Assembly (NCBI RefSeq): GCF_004331035.1
Contig: NZ_SJNT01000008.1
Coordinates: 124,001 to 188,000 of the forward strand
Length of the DNA: 64,000 nucleotides
Direction: 5' to 3'
DNA from: Acinetobacter sp. ANC 4910
GTDB lineage: Bacteria > Pseudomonadota > Gammaproteobacteria > Pseudomonadales > Moraxellaceae
Shown: one piece after another, positions 36,806 to 46,497 of the stretch
Layout: every line of letters begins with the position of its first letter
How positions within the stretch are numbered: position 1 is the first letter of the stretch
Notes under the pieces: model-generated
What the model was told of the DNA's origin: nothing
The model's database searches: none
The model's input: the letters and a program-made list of their open reading frames with translations, nothing else
Position numbers and translations under genes: made by a program

Positions 36806-38995
36806 TTAGGTTTCCAGAAAATTGACTCGACCTGTTTGCACATCGTAAATCGCACCCACAATTGCAATTTGTCCCTGCTGTAGCATCTCTGCTAACACGG
36901 TACTGTGTTGCTGAATATATTGAATGTTATACAGCACATTCATCGCAGTAACTTGATCCAAGAAGGCTTTACTGAGCTCACGCGGCTGCATAATCTGATA
37001 CACGCTGTTTACTGATTGCATTAATGGCCCCAACACATATTGAAGATGCGGCATCTCCTTCACCTCCTCAATCTGTTTCTGCTGTAAGCGTAATTGGCAT
37101 GCACTACTGACTGCACCACAGTCGGTATGTCCTAGTACCACAATCACTTTAGAGCCTTTGGCCTGACAGGCGAACTCAAGCGAACCTAACACCTTTTGTC
37201 CTGCAATATTCCCTGCAATCCGTAAACTAAACAGATCGCCAATCCCAACATCAAACAACATTTCTGTTGGTGCACGCGAATCCATACACCCCAATACGGC
37301 TGCAATCGGGTGCTGACCTTGATCAGCCGTGACGCGAATCTGACGGTAGATATCTCGTTGCAAACGATCATTTTGAACGAAACGCGCATTCCCTGCTTTA
37401 AGTAAATCAATCACTTGTGATGGACTCAATTGACGTTGTAATTCGGCTGTGCTGATATCAATATCTAGGACTGCATCATCCAGTTCTTGATAATGTTGTT
37501 TAAAGCCAATCAATTTCACATCAACCTGACGTTTCAGTGCAGTTTCAGCTTGATAATCCTGAATGACCTGATAAATATCCGCATCAATCGATTCCGATTG
37601 TGTGGCATCAATAATTAACTGCTCACCTGCATGAATATGCTCCAGTGCTGAAATGAGGGCGGAACGATTCAAAAAAGTGACTTGTGACGGTAGTTCAATA
37701 CGGGTGATGACACCATGCAAATGATGCTCTTTATAAATTCTGACACCTTTATAAAAGTTGCCGTACAGAATAAAAGCCGCACTGCAAAACAAACCCACCA
37801 AAATACCCATCAACAAATCGGTCAGTAAAATGGCTATCAGGGTAATAATAAATGGCACAAACTGTTTCCAGCCCTTTTGATACAGCTGCTGGAACAACTT
37901 AGGATGCGTAAGTTTAAAACCCGTCACCAATAAAATGGCAGCCAATGCAGATAAGGGAATCATATTCATCAACGGCACAAAACACAGCACAGCCAACAAC
38001 AGCAATAGCCCATGAATCACACTGGAATACTTACTCCGTGCTCCTGAATTGGCATTGACCGAACTACGGACAATCACTGAAGTGAGTGGCATACCCCCGA
38101 CAGCGCCCGAAACCACATTACCAATGCCTTGTGCCCACAATTCACGGTTTGGGGGTGATGAGCGTTTATAAGGATCTAACTTGTCAGCCGCTTCCAGATT
38201 CAGCAAAGTTTCCAAAGAAGCGACCACGGCTAAGGTCAGTGCTCCTGTATAAATTAAGGGTTCGGTTAAATAACGCCAGTCAGGCCCCATCAATACCTGC
38301 TCGGGTGCCTGCCAAATATTCGGTAATTGAATTAAATTTGACGTACTCACTGCCCAATGAGACTGAGTGATGACCAACAGATAATTTATCCCTGCCGCCA
38401 AAATTATAGCCACCAAGGCTGAGGGAATATTATATTTTTTGAGAGGGCTGCAATCCCACATCAAGATCAGCAATAAGCTGAATAAGCCAATCAGTGCAGC
38501 ACCAGCATCGACTGTGGCAAACACGGTGTGAATTTGACCGCCCCAGAGCTGTTCCCATGAAAAATTGGAAAAACCCAACAGGTACGGCAATTGGCTGAGA
38601 ATCAAAATAATCCCGATCGCCGCCAAAAGCCCTAAAATGACATTATTGGGGATAAAGTTGGCAAAGAAGCCGAGTTTCAGTAAACCAAAGCCAATTTGCA
38701 GTAGACCTGCAAAAATAATACACAATAAAAAAGCGGCATAATTGCCGCCTAATTGATCCAATTGTACCAGAATTACTGCCGTTAGCCCTGCTGCTGGACC
38801 CGCAACACTAATATGTGAGCCACTCAAAAGTCCAACCAATATACCGCCAATAATTCCAGAGATAATCCCTGAAATAATTGGAGCACCTGATGCAAGCGCA
38901 ATACCTAAACACAGCGGTAATGCCACTAAAAACACCACTAAACCTGACAAAGCATCCCTGATATGGAATCGGTTTTTTCTTTCTAAAGTCAACAT
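36806..38995 (-). CDS. SulP-family anion transporter fused to a beta-carbonic anhydrase
   Basis: A 729-residue fusion. Residues ~1-405 are a SulP/SLC26 membrane domain with 10-14 helices (SGLVVFLVALPLCLGIALASG start, GLLSGSHISVAGPAAGLTAV core). About 415-510 is a STAS-like domain. About 535-715 is a beta-class carbonic anhydrase with zinc ligands Cys570 and Asp572 in GCMDSR and His623 and Cys626 in GHTDCG. The likely role is bicarbonate import or exchange coupled to CO2/HCO3- interconversion at the inner membrane; the substrate is inferred from the fused enzyme. ATG 38995 is preferred over an upstream TTG at 39019; neither has a good ribosome-binding site. Confidence 0.9.
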   Translation of the reverse strand: MLTLERKNRFHIRDALSGLVVFLVALPLCLGIALASGAPIISGIISGIIGGILVGLLSGSHISVAGPAAGLTAVILVQLDQLGGNYAAFLLCIIFAGLLQIGFGLLKLGFFANFIPNNVILGLLAAIGIILILSQLPYLLGFSNFSWEQLWGGQIHTVFATVDAGAALIGLFSLLLILMWDCSPLKKYNIPSALVAIILAAGINYLLVITQSHWAVSTSNLIQLPNIWQAPEQVLMGPDWRYLTEPLIYTGALTLAVVASLETLLNLEAADKLDPYKRSSPPNRELWAQGIGNVVSGAVGGMPLTSVIVRSSVNANSGARSKYSSVIHGLLLLLAVLCFVPLMNMIPLSALAAILLVTGFKLTHPKLFQQLYQKGWKQFVPFIITLIAILLTDLLMGILVGLFCSAAFILYGNFYKGVRIYKEHHLHGVITRIELPSQVTFLNRSALISALEHIHAGEQLIIDATQSESIDADIYQVIQDYQAETALKRQVDVKLIGFKQHYQELDDAVLDIDISTAELQRQLSPSQVIDLLKAGNARFVQNDRLQRDIYRQIRVTADQGQHPIAAVLGCMDSRAPTEMLFDVGIGDLFSLRIAGNIAGQKVLGSLEFACQAKGSKVIVVLGHTDCGAVSSACQLRLQQKQIEEVKEMPHLQYVLGPLMQSVNSVYQIMQPRELSKAFLDQVTAMNVLYNIQYIQQHSTVLAEMLQQGQIAIVGAIYDVQTGRVNFLET

Positions 38996-39226
38996 AGTTA
39001 AACCGTTTATAATGATCAAATAGCAAAAAATTTACGTCTGTATATTAATATCCAGACGCCCTCAATCTTGTCGGACAATCCGCTGTGTTAAAAGTGAAGT
39101 TCTGCTGTGCAGTTGTGACGGTTTATCAGCTTTTAATATTATTTTTGTTGATCTTCAGATTCGGCTCATCTTGCAATTGAAACCGTGACAACAGATAAAT
39201 TCAAAATGAATAGATCTTTGAAAAAT

Positions 39227-39256
39227 AAAAAACCTCCCAATTGGGAGGTTTTTTTT
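39227..39256 (-). terminator. Terminator of tex
   Basis: A perfect 20-bp palindrome AACCTCCCAATTGGGAGGTT flanked by A and T runs, 15 bases past the tex stop on the minus strand. Confidence 0.88.
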
Positions 39257-39270
39257 CGTTGAACTAAGGC

Positions 39271-41637
39271 TTATTTCGAACCTTTAATCCCTGCTTGCAA
39301 CAACAATGCACCTAAACCACCGATTTTATTCTCTTGGGGTTTATTGGCTTGTGGTTTTTGACCACCTTGACGTTGTGGACGATCACCTTGAGGGCGGGCC
39401 TGCTGTGGACGTTTCGCTTGTGGCTTACGTTCAGCACGCTGTTCTTGAGTTTGCTCACGACGTGGTTGACGCGGTGCTTTCGCTGGAGCTTCAGAACCTT
39501 CCGGACGCATCGACAAGTTCACGCGGTTACGCTCGGCATCGACTTGTAATACACGTACCTGAACAATTTGACCTGGTTTTACCACTTTGTGTGGATCAGA
39601 AACAAACTCATTTGCCAATTCAGAAATATGGACCAAACCATCTTGATGTACACCGACATCAACGAAAGCACCGAAGTTAGTCACATTGGTCACGACACCT
39701 TCAAGCTGCATTCCTTCAGTGAGTTGTGCAACTTCAGTAATGTCTTCACGGAATTTAGCGGTACGGAATTCTGGACGTGGGTCACGGCCCGGTTTTTCTA
39801 ATTCGCTTAAAACGTCTTGAATGGTTGGTAAACCAAACTGCTCATCAGCAAAATCTTCCGCCTTAATTTGACGAATAATTTCACTGTTGCCAATTAAGTC
39901 TTTTACAGTGGTTGCTTTCGCCGTCACCATTTTCTCGACTAAACCATAACTTTCAGGATGCACCGCAGACGCATCTAGAGGTTCGCTACCGTTTTGAATA
40001 CGCAAGAAACCAGCCGCTTGTTCAAATGTACGATCGCCTAAACGAGGCACTTTTTTCAAGGCTTGACGGTTGTCAAAACGACCATTTTCTTTACGGAATT
40101 CTACAATTTGCTGGGCAATCGCTTTATTCAAACCTGCGATATAACCCAAAATTGCCGCAGAAGCAGTGTTTACATCAACGCCAACGGCGTTCACACAGTC
40201 TTCAACCACAGCATCTAAGGTTTTGGCTAAACCAGTTTGGTTCACGTCATGCTGGTATTGACCCACACCAATTGATTTTGGATCAATTTTGACTAATTCA
40301 GCCAATGGATCTTGTAAGCGACGCGCAATTGAAACCGCACCACGAATCGACACATCTAACTCTGGTAACTCAGCCGAAGCCAACTCAGATGCAGAATAAA
40401 CCGATGCGCCTGCTTCACTTACCGTCACACGGGTAACCTTAAGTTCAGGGTGTTGCGCCATCATTTCTGCAACGACAGCTTCTGTTTCACGACTTGCTGT
40501 ACCATTGCCAATCGCGATTAAATCGACATTGAACTCTTGGCACAAACGCGCTAATTCAGCGATTGAGCCCGCTTTATCTTCTTTCGGTGCAAATGGGTAA
40601 ATCGTGCTATGTGCAACCACATCACCAGATTCATTCACCACAGCCAATTTCACCCCTGTACGAATACCAGGATCTACCCCGAGGGTACAACGGCTGCCTG
40701 CTGGTGCAGAAAGCAATAAGTGGCGTAGGTTTTCAGCAAAAACTTGCATCGCTTCAGCTTCAGCATTCAAACGCTTTTCGGTCAACAATGAATGTTCGAT
40801 GCTTGGGCGAACTTTACCTAGCCAGAACAGTTTCGCAGTTTGCTTTAAAAAGTCCTGACGTGCTTGTGGCTGAACCTGATCTAAATTGTATTCAACTTCA
40901 ATACGAGCCAAAAGTACAGCATCTTCGCCATCTATTTTTAAGCCCAAAACATTTTCTTGGCGACCACGTAACATCGCCAATAAACGATGTGAAGGGACTT
41001 TGTTTAGGTTTTCAGAGAAATCAAAATAATCACGGAATTTTTTACCGACTTCTTTTTTCTCTTCACTTGCCACTAAGCTTTTCAGTACTGCTGTTTTAGC
41101 AAAAGTAGTTTTTAACTCTGTAGTTAAAGCAATATTTTGTGCCCAGTCATCAATCAGAATGTGCTGGATCGCGTCAAGTTGGCTTTCCAAATCTGGGTAT
41201 TCTTCATGACTAAAACCAGCCAAGGCTTCACTTGGTTCAACTGCATCTTGAAAGATTTTTTCTGCAATTGGACCCAAGCCCGCTTCTTTCGCTTTAAATG
41301 ATTTACTGGTGCGCTTTGGACGATATGGCGCGTAAATTTCTTCTAAAGCATTTTTGGTTTCAGCAGCTTTTACACGTGCCAATAAATCATCTGACAATTT
41401 ATTTTGTTCTTTCAATGATTCAATGACTTTTTCGCGACGCTCGTATAAATCTCTTAAATAAGCTAAACGTGTATCAAGCTGACGTAATTGAATGTCGTCT
41501 AAACCTTGCGTCACTTCTTTACGGTAACGTGCGATAAATGGAACGCTTGCGCCTTCATCGATTAGTTTAATCGCAGCTTCAACCTGATTTGAACGTACGG
41601 CAAGCTCTGTTGCCAACTGCTGAACTAAGTCAGTCAT
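39271..41637 (-). CDS. tex: Tex-family RNA-binding transcription accessory protein
   Basis: Conserved cytoplasmic nucleic-acid-binding protein related to Spt6. The 788-residue protein has an N-terminal helical Tex region, a YqgF/RNase-H-like domain (about 325-450, LGVDPGIRTGVKLAVV) and tandem helix-hairpin-helix motifs (about 490-570). The S1 domain spans about 640-715 (GMQLEGVVTNVTNFGAFVDVG). A basic Arg/Gln/Lys/Pro-rich tail (about 720-770) is longer than in many homologues and probably adds RNA affinity. The ATG at 41637 is preferred over the GTG at 41652. Confidence 0.94.
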   Translation of the reverse strand: MTDLVQQLATELAVRSNQVEAAIKLIDEGASVPFIARYRKEVTQGLDDIQLRQLDTRLAYLRDLYERREKVIESLKEQNKLSDDLLARVKAAETKNALEEIYAPYRPKRTSKSFKAKEAGLGPIAEKIFQDAVEPSEALAGFSHEEYPDLESQLDAIQHILIDDWAQNIALTTELKTTFAKTAVLKSLVASEEKKEVGKKFRDYFDFSENLNKVPSHRLLAMLRGRQENVLGLKIDGEDAVLLARIEVEYNLDQVQPQARQDFLKQTAKLFWLGKVRPSIEHSLLTEKRLNAEAEAMQVFAENLRHLLLSAPAGSRCTLGVDPGIRTGVKLAVVNESGDVVAHSTIYPFAPKEDKAGSIAELARLCQEFNVDLIAIGNGTASRETEAVVAEMMAQHPELKVTRVTVSEAGASVYSASELASAELPELDVSIRGAVSIARRLQDPLAELVKIDPKSIGVGQYQHDVNQTGLAKTLDAVVEDCVNAVGVDVNTASAAILGYIAGLNKAIAQQIVEFRKENGRFDNRQALKKVPRLGDRTFEQAAGFLRIQNGSEPLDASAVHPESYGLVEKMVTAKATTVKDLIGNSEIIRQIKAEDFADEQFGLPTIQDVLSELEKPGRDPRPEFRTAKFREDITEVAQLTEGMQLEGVVTNVTNFGAFVDVGVHQDGLVHISELANEFVSDPHKVVKPGQIVQVRVLQVDAERNRVNLSMRPEGSEAPAKAPRQPRREQTQEQRAERKPQAKRPQQARPQGDRPQRQGGQKPQANKPQENKIGGLGALLLQAGIKGSK

Positions 41638-41974
41638 CGTGTTTGATCCCACAAGGATAAGTTCTAAAAGCCATGATTATAAAGACCAAGACCATAAAAT
41701 CCACAACTGTTTTATTAAATTTCATTCTGATTGAATTTGCCAATTTTCGATTTTTTCACCATTCGCACACTTTTTTTGCATATTCAGGCAAAGAACTACA
41801 GTAAATCAGGCGTTAATCCGCTATTTTAGATGTATATATTTGGTATCTATGTCTTGATTTTATCTGCGATATTTGTTGCTTTAGAACATAGCAAATCGAT
41901 ATAAATGAATCGTATACTCCTAATGATCTCTCGACCCCGTATACGATGACAATAAAGAATAAGGAGCACACATC
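41638..41974. other. Divergent tex/ompR promoter region
   Basis: A 337-base AT-rich region between divergent genes. TATACT at 41913-41918 is a candidate ompR -10 element with a poor -35. No further structured element was found. Confidence 0.4.
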
Positions 41975-42739
41975 ATGAGTTTAGTTGTACCTGCAGAACA
42001 TGGCGATGTTGTACATGCAGAAACTGATCGCGTTGAACGCATTCTCGTCGTAGATGATGATGTGCGTTTACGGACACTGTTACAGCGCTTCTTGGAAGAC
42101 AAAGGCTTCGTGGTGAAAACAGCGCACGATGCCACCCAAATGGATCGCTTACTCCAACGCGAACTATTTTCCCTTATCGTGCTCGATTTTATGCTTCCTG
42201 TAGAAGATGGTTTAAGTATTTGTCGTCGTTTACGCCACTCAAATATTGATACTCCAATTATTATGCTGACCGCTCGTGGTAGCGATTCAGACCGTATTGC
42301 GGGTTTAGAAGCGGGTGCCGATGATTATTTACCTAAGCCATTTAATCCGAATGAATTGTTAGCCCGTATTCGTGCGGTATTACGTCGTCAAGTGCGTGAA
42401 GTGCCTGGCGCACCTAGTCAGCAAATGGAAGTGGTAAGTTTTGGTCCATGGTCTTTAGACCTCTCCACACGCACCCTCACTCGTGAAGGTCAGGTGGTTA
42501 CACTGACTACGGGTGAATTTGCTGTACTTAAGGCCCTCGTGCAACATCCTCGTGAACCTCTCACTCGTGACAAATTAATGAATCTAGCGCGTGGACGTGA
42601 ATGGGGTGCCATGGAACGTTCAATTGACGTACAAGTCTCACGTTTACGTCGTCTAATTGAAGAAAATCCAGCCCGTGCCCGTTATATCCAAACGGTTTGG
42701 GGCGTCGGTTATGTTTTTGTTCCAGATGGCGCTGAATAA
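41975..42739 (+). CDS. ompR: OmpR-type response regulator
   Basis: DNA-binding response regulator of the OmpR/EnvZ envelope-stress/osmolarity system. The 254-residue protein has a receiver domain (about 20-135) with acidic pocket Asp27-Asp28-Asp29, phosphoacceptor Asp71 in VLDFMLP and the switch Lys in DDYLPKPF. A winged-helix effector domain (about 150-248) ends RYIQTVWGVGYVF. An N-terminal extension of about 18 residues precedes the receiver. AAGGAG lies nine bases before the ATG. The sensor gene follows after 271 bases, an unusually long gap. Confidence 0.94.
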   Translation: MSLVVPAEHGDVVHAETDRVERILVVDDDVRLRTLLQRFLEDKGFVVKTAHDATQMDRLLQRELFSLIVLDFMLPVEDGLSICRRLRHSNIDTPIIMLTARGSDSDRIAGLEAGADDYLPKPFNPNELLARIRAVLRRQVREVPGAPSQQMEVVSFGPWSLDLSTRTLTREGQVVTLTTGEFAVLKALVQHPREPLTRDKLMNLARGREWGAMERSIDVQVSRLRRLIEENPARARYIQTVWGVGYVFVPDGAE

Positions 42740-42887
42740 TTAAAACTCAACGAAATAGCTTAAACCATGTTTAAGAATTTCGTGACATCACCATTCGCAA
42801 CTGTTCGAGGCAGGAGATTTTAAATAAAAATGTTTCTGCGAGAATTCAGGTGAATGCTTGTATCTGTCGAGTTTTGCGAATGGAAAT

Positions 42888-42927
42888 GGTTTTGCCTACT
42901 TTTGCCAAAACAAAAGTAGGTCGAACC
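42888..42927. repeat. Inverted repeat between ompR and envZ
   Basis: A perfect 10-bp inverted repeat CCTACTTTTG (42895-42904) / CAAAAGTAGG (42911-42920) with a 6-base loop. GGTT/AACC pairs beyond a 3x3 internal loop extend it to 42888-42927. It has no T run, so it is not a simple terminator. It may be a REP-like dispersed element or an mRNA structure regulating envZ. Confidence 0.65.
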
Positions 42928-43010
42928 GAAGGTTAAAACTGGAATTTAAATTAATCACAGTAAGACCCTGCAAAAAACTTCACCCTGTTCTTAAATTATG
43001 GGGAATTACC

Positions 43011-44471
43011 GTGAAATTAGATCCGATCAACCCGCAAGAATTTACCGATTTTGTTAGCTACTCAGAAAAGAAGCGTACTTCTTCGGAACGTTTTTTCGAT
43101 AAAATTAAGCCACGTTCAGCCGCCATGCGCACCACGGTACTGGTGTTGTTTATAGTGTTCTTTAGCTTATTCATGTCGTTATGGTTCTTCTGGAAAACCC
43201 TGTATTTACCTGAAATTCAACAACATGCAAGATTTCTTGCCGTTGAATTGGAAATGATTAACAACCCACGCTTAAAAATTTACCACGATGATGTTCAACT
43301 CGACATTGACCAATGGCTCAAACAGCGTGTTGGTGTGGAATATGTCACCGATCCCAAAGAATTTCCGAACGTCAAAGATAAGCTCATAGCTGATTTCTTT
43401 ACCAATCGGATTGAACATCAACTCGCCAAAGAGTTGAAAATTAAAGACGTCACCGTTTATTTCCAGTTTAAGCCCAGCCCCAGAATTTGGGTGCAAACCC
43501 CAGAAATGAATGGACACTGGGTTCGTGAACCGCTGAAAACCTATGCCAACTATAGCCCTGAATTAATTCTTGGTTGGTTACTGGGCATTCCGCTTATTTC
43601 CGCTGTCATTATTTTGACGTTGGTTCGTCAGTTGAACCGCCCATTGCGTCGTTTGCAAAATGCCGCCAACAGCTACAGTAAAACAGGCACCGCGCCGTAC
43701 TTAGAAACCAATCATGGTCCACAAGAAATTCGCGAGGTGAATCAGGCGTTTAATCATATGATTTACACGCTAGATCAGACAGAACGAGATCGTCGTATTA
43801 TGTTGGCAGGTATTTCACATGACTTACGTACGCCACTCACACGTATTCGCCTCAGTGCAGAAATGATGCCTGATGATGACTTTCTGAAAGAAGGTCTGAT
43901 TTATGATGTGGAAGATATGGATGCCATCTTGAATCAGTTTATTTCCTTTATGCGCGATGGCTCAGATGAAGTTTTACAAGCCACGGATATCAATAATTTA
44001 TTGCAAGAGTTGGTGATTCAATTTAAACCCCTCGATGTCCGTTTTAGCCCGCAAGAACTGCCGTTAATTCAAGCGCGTAGTCTGTCACTGAAACGCTTAA
44101 TTGGTAATTTAATTAATAACTCCAAACGCTATGGCGCCGAGCCTGTCGAGTTATCCGCACGCGTGGAAGGTGAACATATTTTAATTAGTGTGGCCGATCA
44201 TGGTGAAGGGATTCCAGAAGACCAAATTGAAGACCTGATGCAACCTTTTGTCCGTGGCAATGCCGCACGCACAGTTCAAGGCAGTGGTTTAGGACTGGCC
44301 ATTGTGAAGCGTATTGTGGATATTCATCAAGGTAAACTCCTGATTCACAATCGTGAGCAAGGTGGTCTCGAAGCCATTATCTTACTGCCGTTACCGAAAG
44401 AAGAACCTGAAGAGCAGGTTATCATCAATCCAATTGAAAAATTAAAACAGAGTATTAGCGAACACTTCTAA
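43011..44471 (+). CDS. envZ: EnvZ-type sensor histidine kinase
   Basis: Inner-membrane kinase/phosphatase partner of OmpR. The 486-residue protein has a cytoplasmic N-terminus of ~40 residues and TM1 (about 45-65). A periplasmic loop (about 66-185), TM2 (about 187-208) and HAMP (about 209-260) follow. The H-box has His270 in AGISHDLRTPLTR, and the ATPase domain has the N-box LIGNLINNSKRYG, G1 DHGEGIP and G2 GSGLGLAIVKR. The GTG at 43011 with GGGGA upstream is chosen. An open frame extends back to 42858 but runs through the inverted repeat and encodes unlikely sequence. Confidence 0.92.
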   Translation: MKLDPINPQEFTDFVSYSEKKRTSSERFFDKIKPRSAAMRTTVLVLFIVFFSLFMSLWFFWKTLYLPEIQQHARFLAVELEMINNPRLKIYHDDVQLDIDQWLKQRVGVEYVTDPKEFPNVKDKLIADFFTNRIEHQLAKELKIKDVTVYFQFKPSPRIWVQTPEMNGHWVREPLKTYANYSPELILGWLLGIPLISAVIILTLVRQLNRPLRRLQNAANSYSKTGTAPYLETNHGPQEIREVNQAFNHMIYTLDQTERDRRIMLAGISHDLRTPLTRIRLSAEMMPDDDFLKEGLIYDVEDMDAILNQFISFMRDGSDEVLQATDINNLLQELVIQFKPLDVRFSPQELPLIQARSLSLKRLIGNLINNSKRYGAEPVELSARVEGEHILISVADHGEGIPEDQIEDLMQPFVRGNAARTVQGSGLGLAIVKRIVDIHQGKLLIHNREQGGLEAIILLPLPKEEPEEQVIINPIEKLKQSISEHF

Positions 44472-44903
44472 TTTCTTCGCTTATCCTGCAATGGTGAAAG
44501 CCGTCTTTCTAAACTATGGACTTTCACCTTTTAGCAATTGATAACTTTACTCATCCCCTTCTAAACAATCCTTCAACAGCAATTGAGTGAAATTTCCAGC
44601 ATATTGAAAATAATTTGCTCTACTTTTTAATCTAAATTTTTCTGTATCGTGATGTTGTGATTCTCAAGACATGACATTTGTAACAATTTTTACACTCATT
44701 TTGCTTAATAACCGTACAGTCAGTATTAAAAACAGCCAAATTTATGCGAAATATAATCTATAAAATCAATTGATTAAAAATTATCAAAATTTGTTATACC
44801 AGCATTTTTCTAAAAAATTAGACCTTAGCCTAACAGGTATGCAAAATGCGTTTTCTGATGGGTACAATCCCTATCAGTTTCAAAATTCCAACGAGAGTAA
44901 ACC
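44472..44903. other. Intergenic region after envZ and upstream of the CoA-transferase gene
   Basis: A 432-base AT-rich stretch. An 8-bp stem GGTGAAAG (44493-44500) / CTTTCACC (44521-44528) followed by TTTT may terminate envZ. The rest presumably holds the promoter and 5' leader of the CoA-transferase gene. No further element was seen. Confidence 0.45.
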
Positions 44904-46421
44904 ATGTCATTAGATCGCATTCGTTTAGCTTCACTACACGACAAAGTCATCAGCGCAGAACAAGCTGCGGAATTCATCCAAGACGGCATGACCGTAGGTA
45001 TGAGTGGCTTTACCCGTGCTGGCGAAGCAAAAGCTGTTCCATTGGCTTTAGTAAAACGTGCTCACACGAACCCATTAAAAATCACGTTAATTACGGGTGC
45101 GAGTCTAGGGAATGACCTTGACAAACAATTGACTGAAGCAGGTGTTTTAGCTCGTCGCCTTCCATTCCAAGTCGACAACACATTACGTAAAGCCATCAAC
45201 AATGGCGAAGTGATGTTTATTGACCAGCACTTGTCTGAAACTGTTGAGCAAATGCGTAACCTTCAGTTGAAAAAGCCAGATGTAGCGATCATCGAAGCAG
45301 TTGCAATCACTGAAGATGGTGGCATTATCCCAACAACGTCTGTGGGTAACTCTGCAAGCTTTGCAATTTTTGCTGAAAAAGTAATTATTGAAATTAACAC
45401 CAATTTAAGCCCAGCATTTGAAGGCTTACACGACATTTATATTCCAACTTACCGCCCTACACGCCAACCAATTCCATTGACTCAAGTGGATGAGCGTATC
45501 GGTACAACTGCGATCAACATCGACCCATCTAAAATCGTTGGTATTGTCATTAACAATGACTTGCACGACTCTCCGTCAACGGTAACTGCACCAGACGATG
45601 AAACACAATCAATCGCGAACCACTTAATCGCATTCTTCGAAAAAGAAGTTGCTGAAGAACGTTTACCGAAGAACTTAGGCCCGCTTCAAGCAGGGATTGG
45701 TTCAATCGCAAACGCAGTATTAACAGGTTTGAAAGATTCAAACTTCGAAGACTTGATCATGTATTCAGAAGTACTTCAAGACTGTACGTTTGAGTTGATC
45801 GATGCAGGTAAAATGATTTTTGCATCAGGTTCTTCAATTACCCTTTCTGCAAAATATGGCGAGAAAGTATTTAACAACCTTGAAGCATATAAAGACAAAT
45901 TGGTGCTTCGTCCGCAAGAAATTTCGAATCATCCAGAACTTGTACGTCGTTTAGGTATTATCGGCATCAACACTGCGCTTGAATTTGACATTTACGGTAA
46001 CGTGAACTCAACTCACGTTTGCGGTACGAAAATGATGAACGGTATCGGTGGTTCAGGTGACTTCGCACGTAATGCACACTTGGCAATCTTCGTGACCAAA
46101 TCAATTGCAAAAGGTGGCGACATTTCTTCAATTGTTCCATTTGCATCACACGTTGACCATGCAGAGCACGACGTAGACATCCTTGTAACTGAACAAGGTC
46201 TGGCAGATCTTCGTGGTTTAGCGCCACGTGAGCGTGCTCGTGCGATTATCGACAACTGTGCACACCCACTTTACCGCGATGCACTAAACGACTACTTTGA
46301 TCGTTCATGTGCAAAAGGTGGTCATACTCCTCACTTACTTCGTGAAGCGTTGTCTTGGCACTCTAATTTCGAAGAAACAGGTCACATGCTTGCACCTCAA
46401 GCACAAGCAAAATCTGCTTAA
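44904..46421 (+). CDS. Acetyl-CoA hydrolase/transferase family (succinyl-CoA:acetate CoA-transferase type)
   Basis: A 505-residue cytoplasmic class I CoA-transferase. Visible blocks include GMSGFTRAGEAKAVP near the N-terminus, TTSVGNSASF, the catalytic glutamate Glu289 in MYSEVLQD, and GIGGSGDFARNA, all typical of AarC/Cat1-type enzymes. These move CoA between succinate and acetate (or propionate), bypassing succinyl-CoA synthetase or recycling acetate. The exact acyl substrate cannot be decided from sequence. Codon usage is strongly biased towards preferred codons, suggesting high expression. It is monocistronic with a strong terminator. Confidence 0.9.
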   Translation: MSLDRIRLASLHDKVISAEQAAEFIQDGMTVGMSGFTRAGEAKAVPLALVKRAHTNPLKITLITGASLGNDLDKQLTEAGVLARRLPFQVDNTLRKAINNGEVMFIDQHLSETVEQMRNLQLKKPDVAIIEAVAITEDGGIIPTTSVGNSASFAIFAEKVIIEINTNLSPAFEGLHDIYIPTYRPTRQPIPLTQVDERIGTTAINIDPSKIVGIVINNDLHDSPSTVTAPDDETQSIANHLIAFFEKEVAEERLPKNLGPLQAGIGSIANAVLTGLKDSNFEDLIMYSEVLQDCTFELIDAGKMIFASGSSITLSAKYGEKVFNNLEAYKDKLVLRPQEISNHPELVRRLGIIGINTALEFDIYGNVNSTHVCGTKMMNGIGGSGDFARNAHLAIFVTKSIAKGGDISSIVPFASHVDHAEHDVDILVTEQGLADLRGLAPRERARAIIDNCAHPLYRDALNDYFDRSCAKGGHTPHLLREALSWHSNFEETGHMLAPQAQAKSA

Positions 46422-46435
46422 TTTGATCCGTCATT

Positions 46436-46463
46436 AAAAACGCCCCATCGGGGCGTTTTTTTA
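46436..46463. terminator. Bidirectional terminator after the CoA-transferase gene
   Basis: Stem AAAAACGCCCC / GGGGCGTTTTT with an ATC loop between convergent genes. Confidence 0.92.
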
Positions 46464-46497
46464 TATGGGTTGTATCTAAAATTTAAGCCATGACAGT

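Noticed and set aside
42858..43010. N-terminal extension of envZ
   Set aside because: The extension runs through the inverted repeat and has no family-like sequence; the GTG at 43011 has a Shine-Dalgarno and gives a normal sensor kinase.
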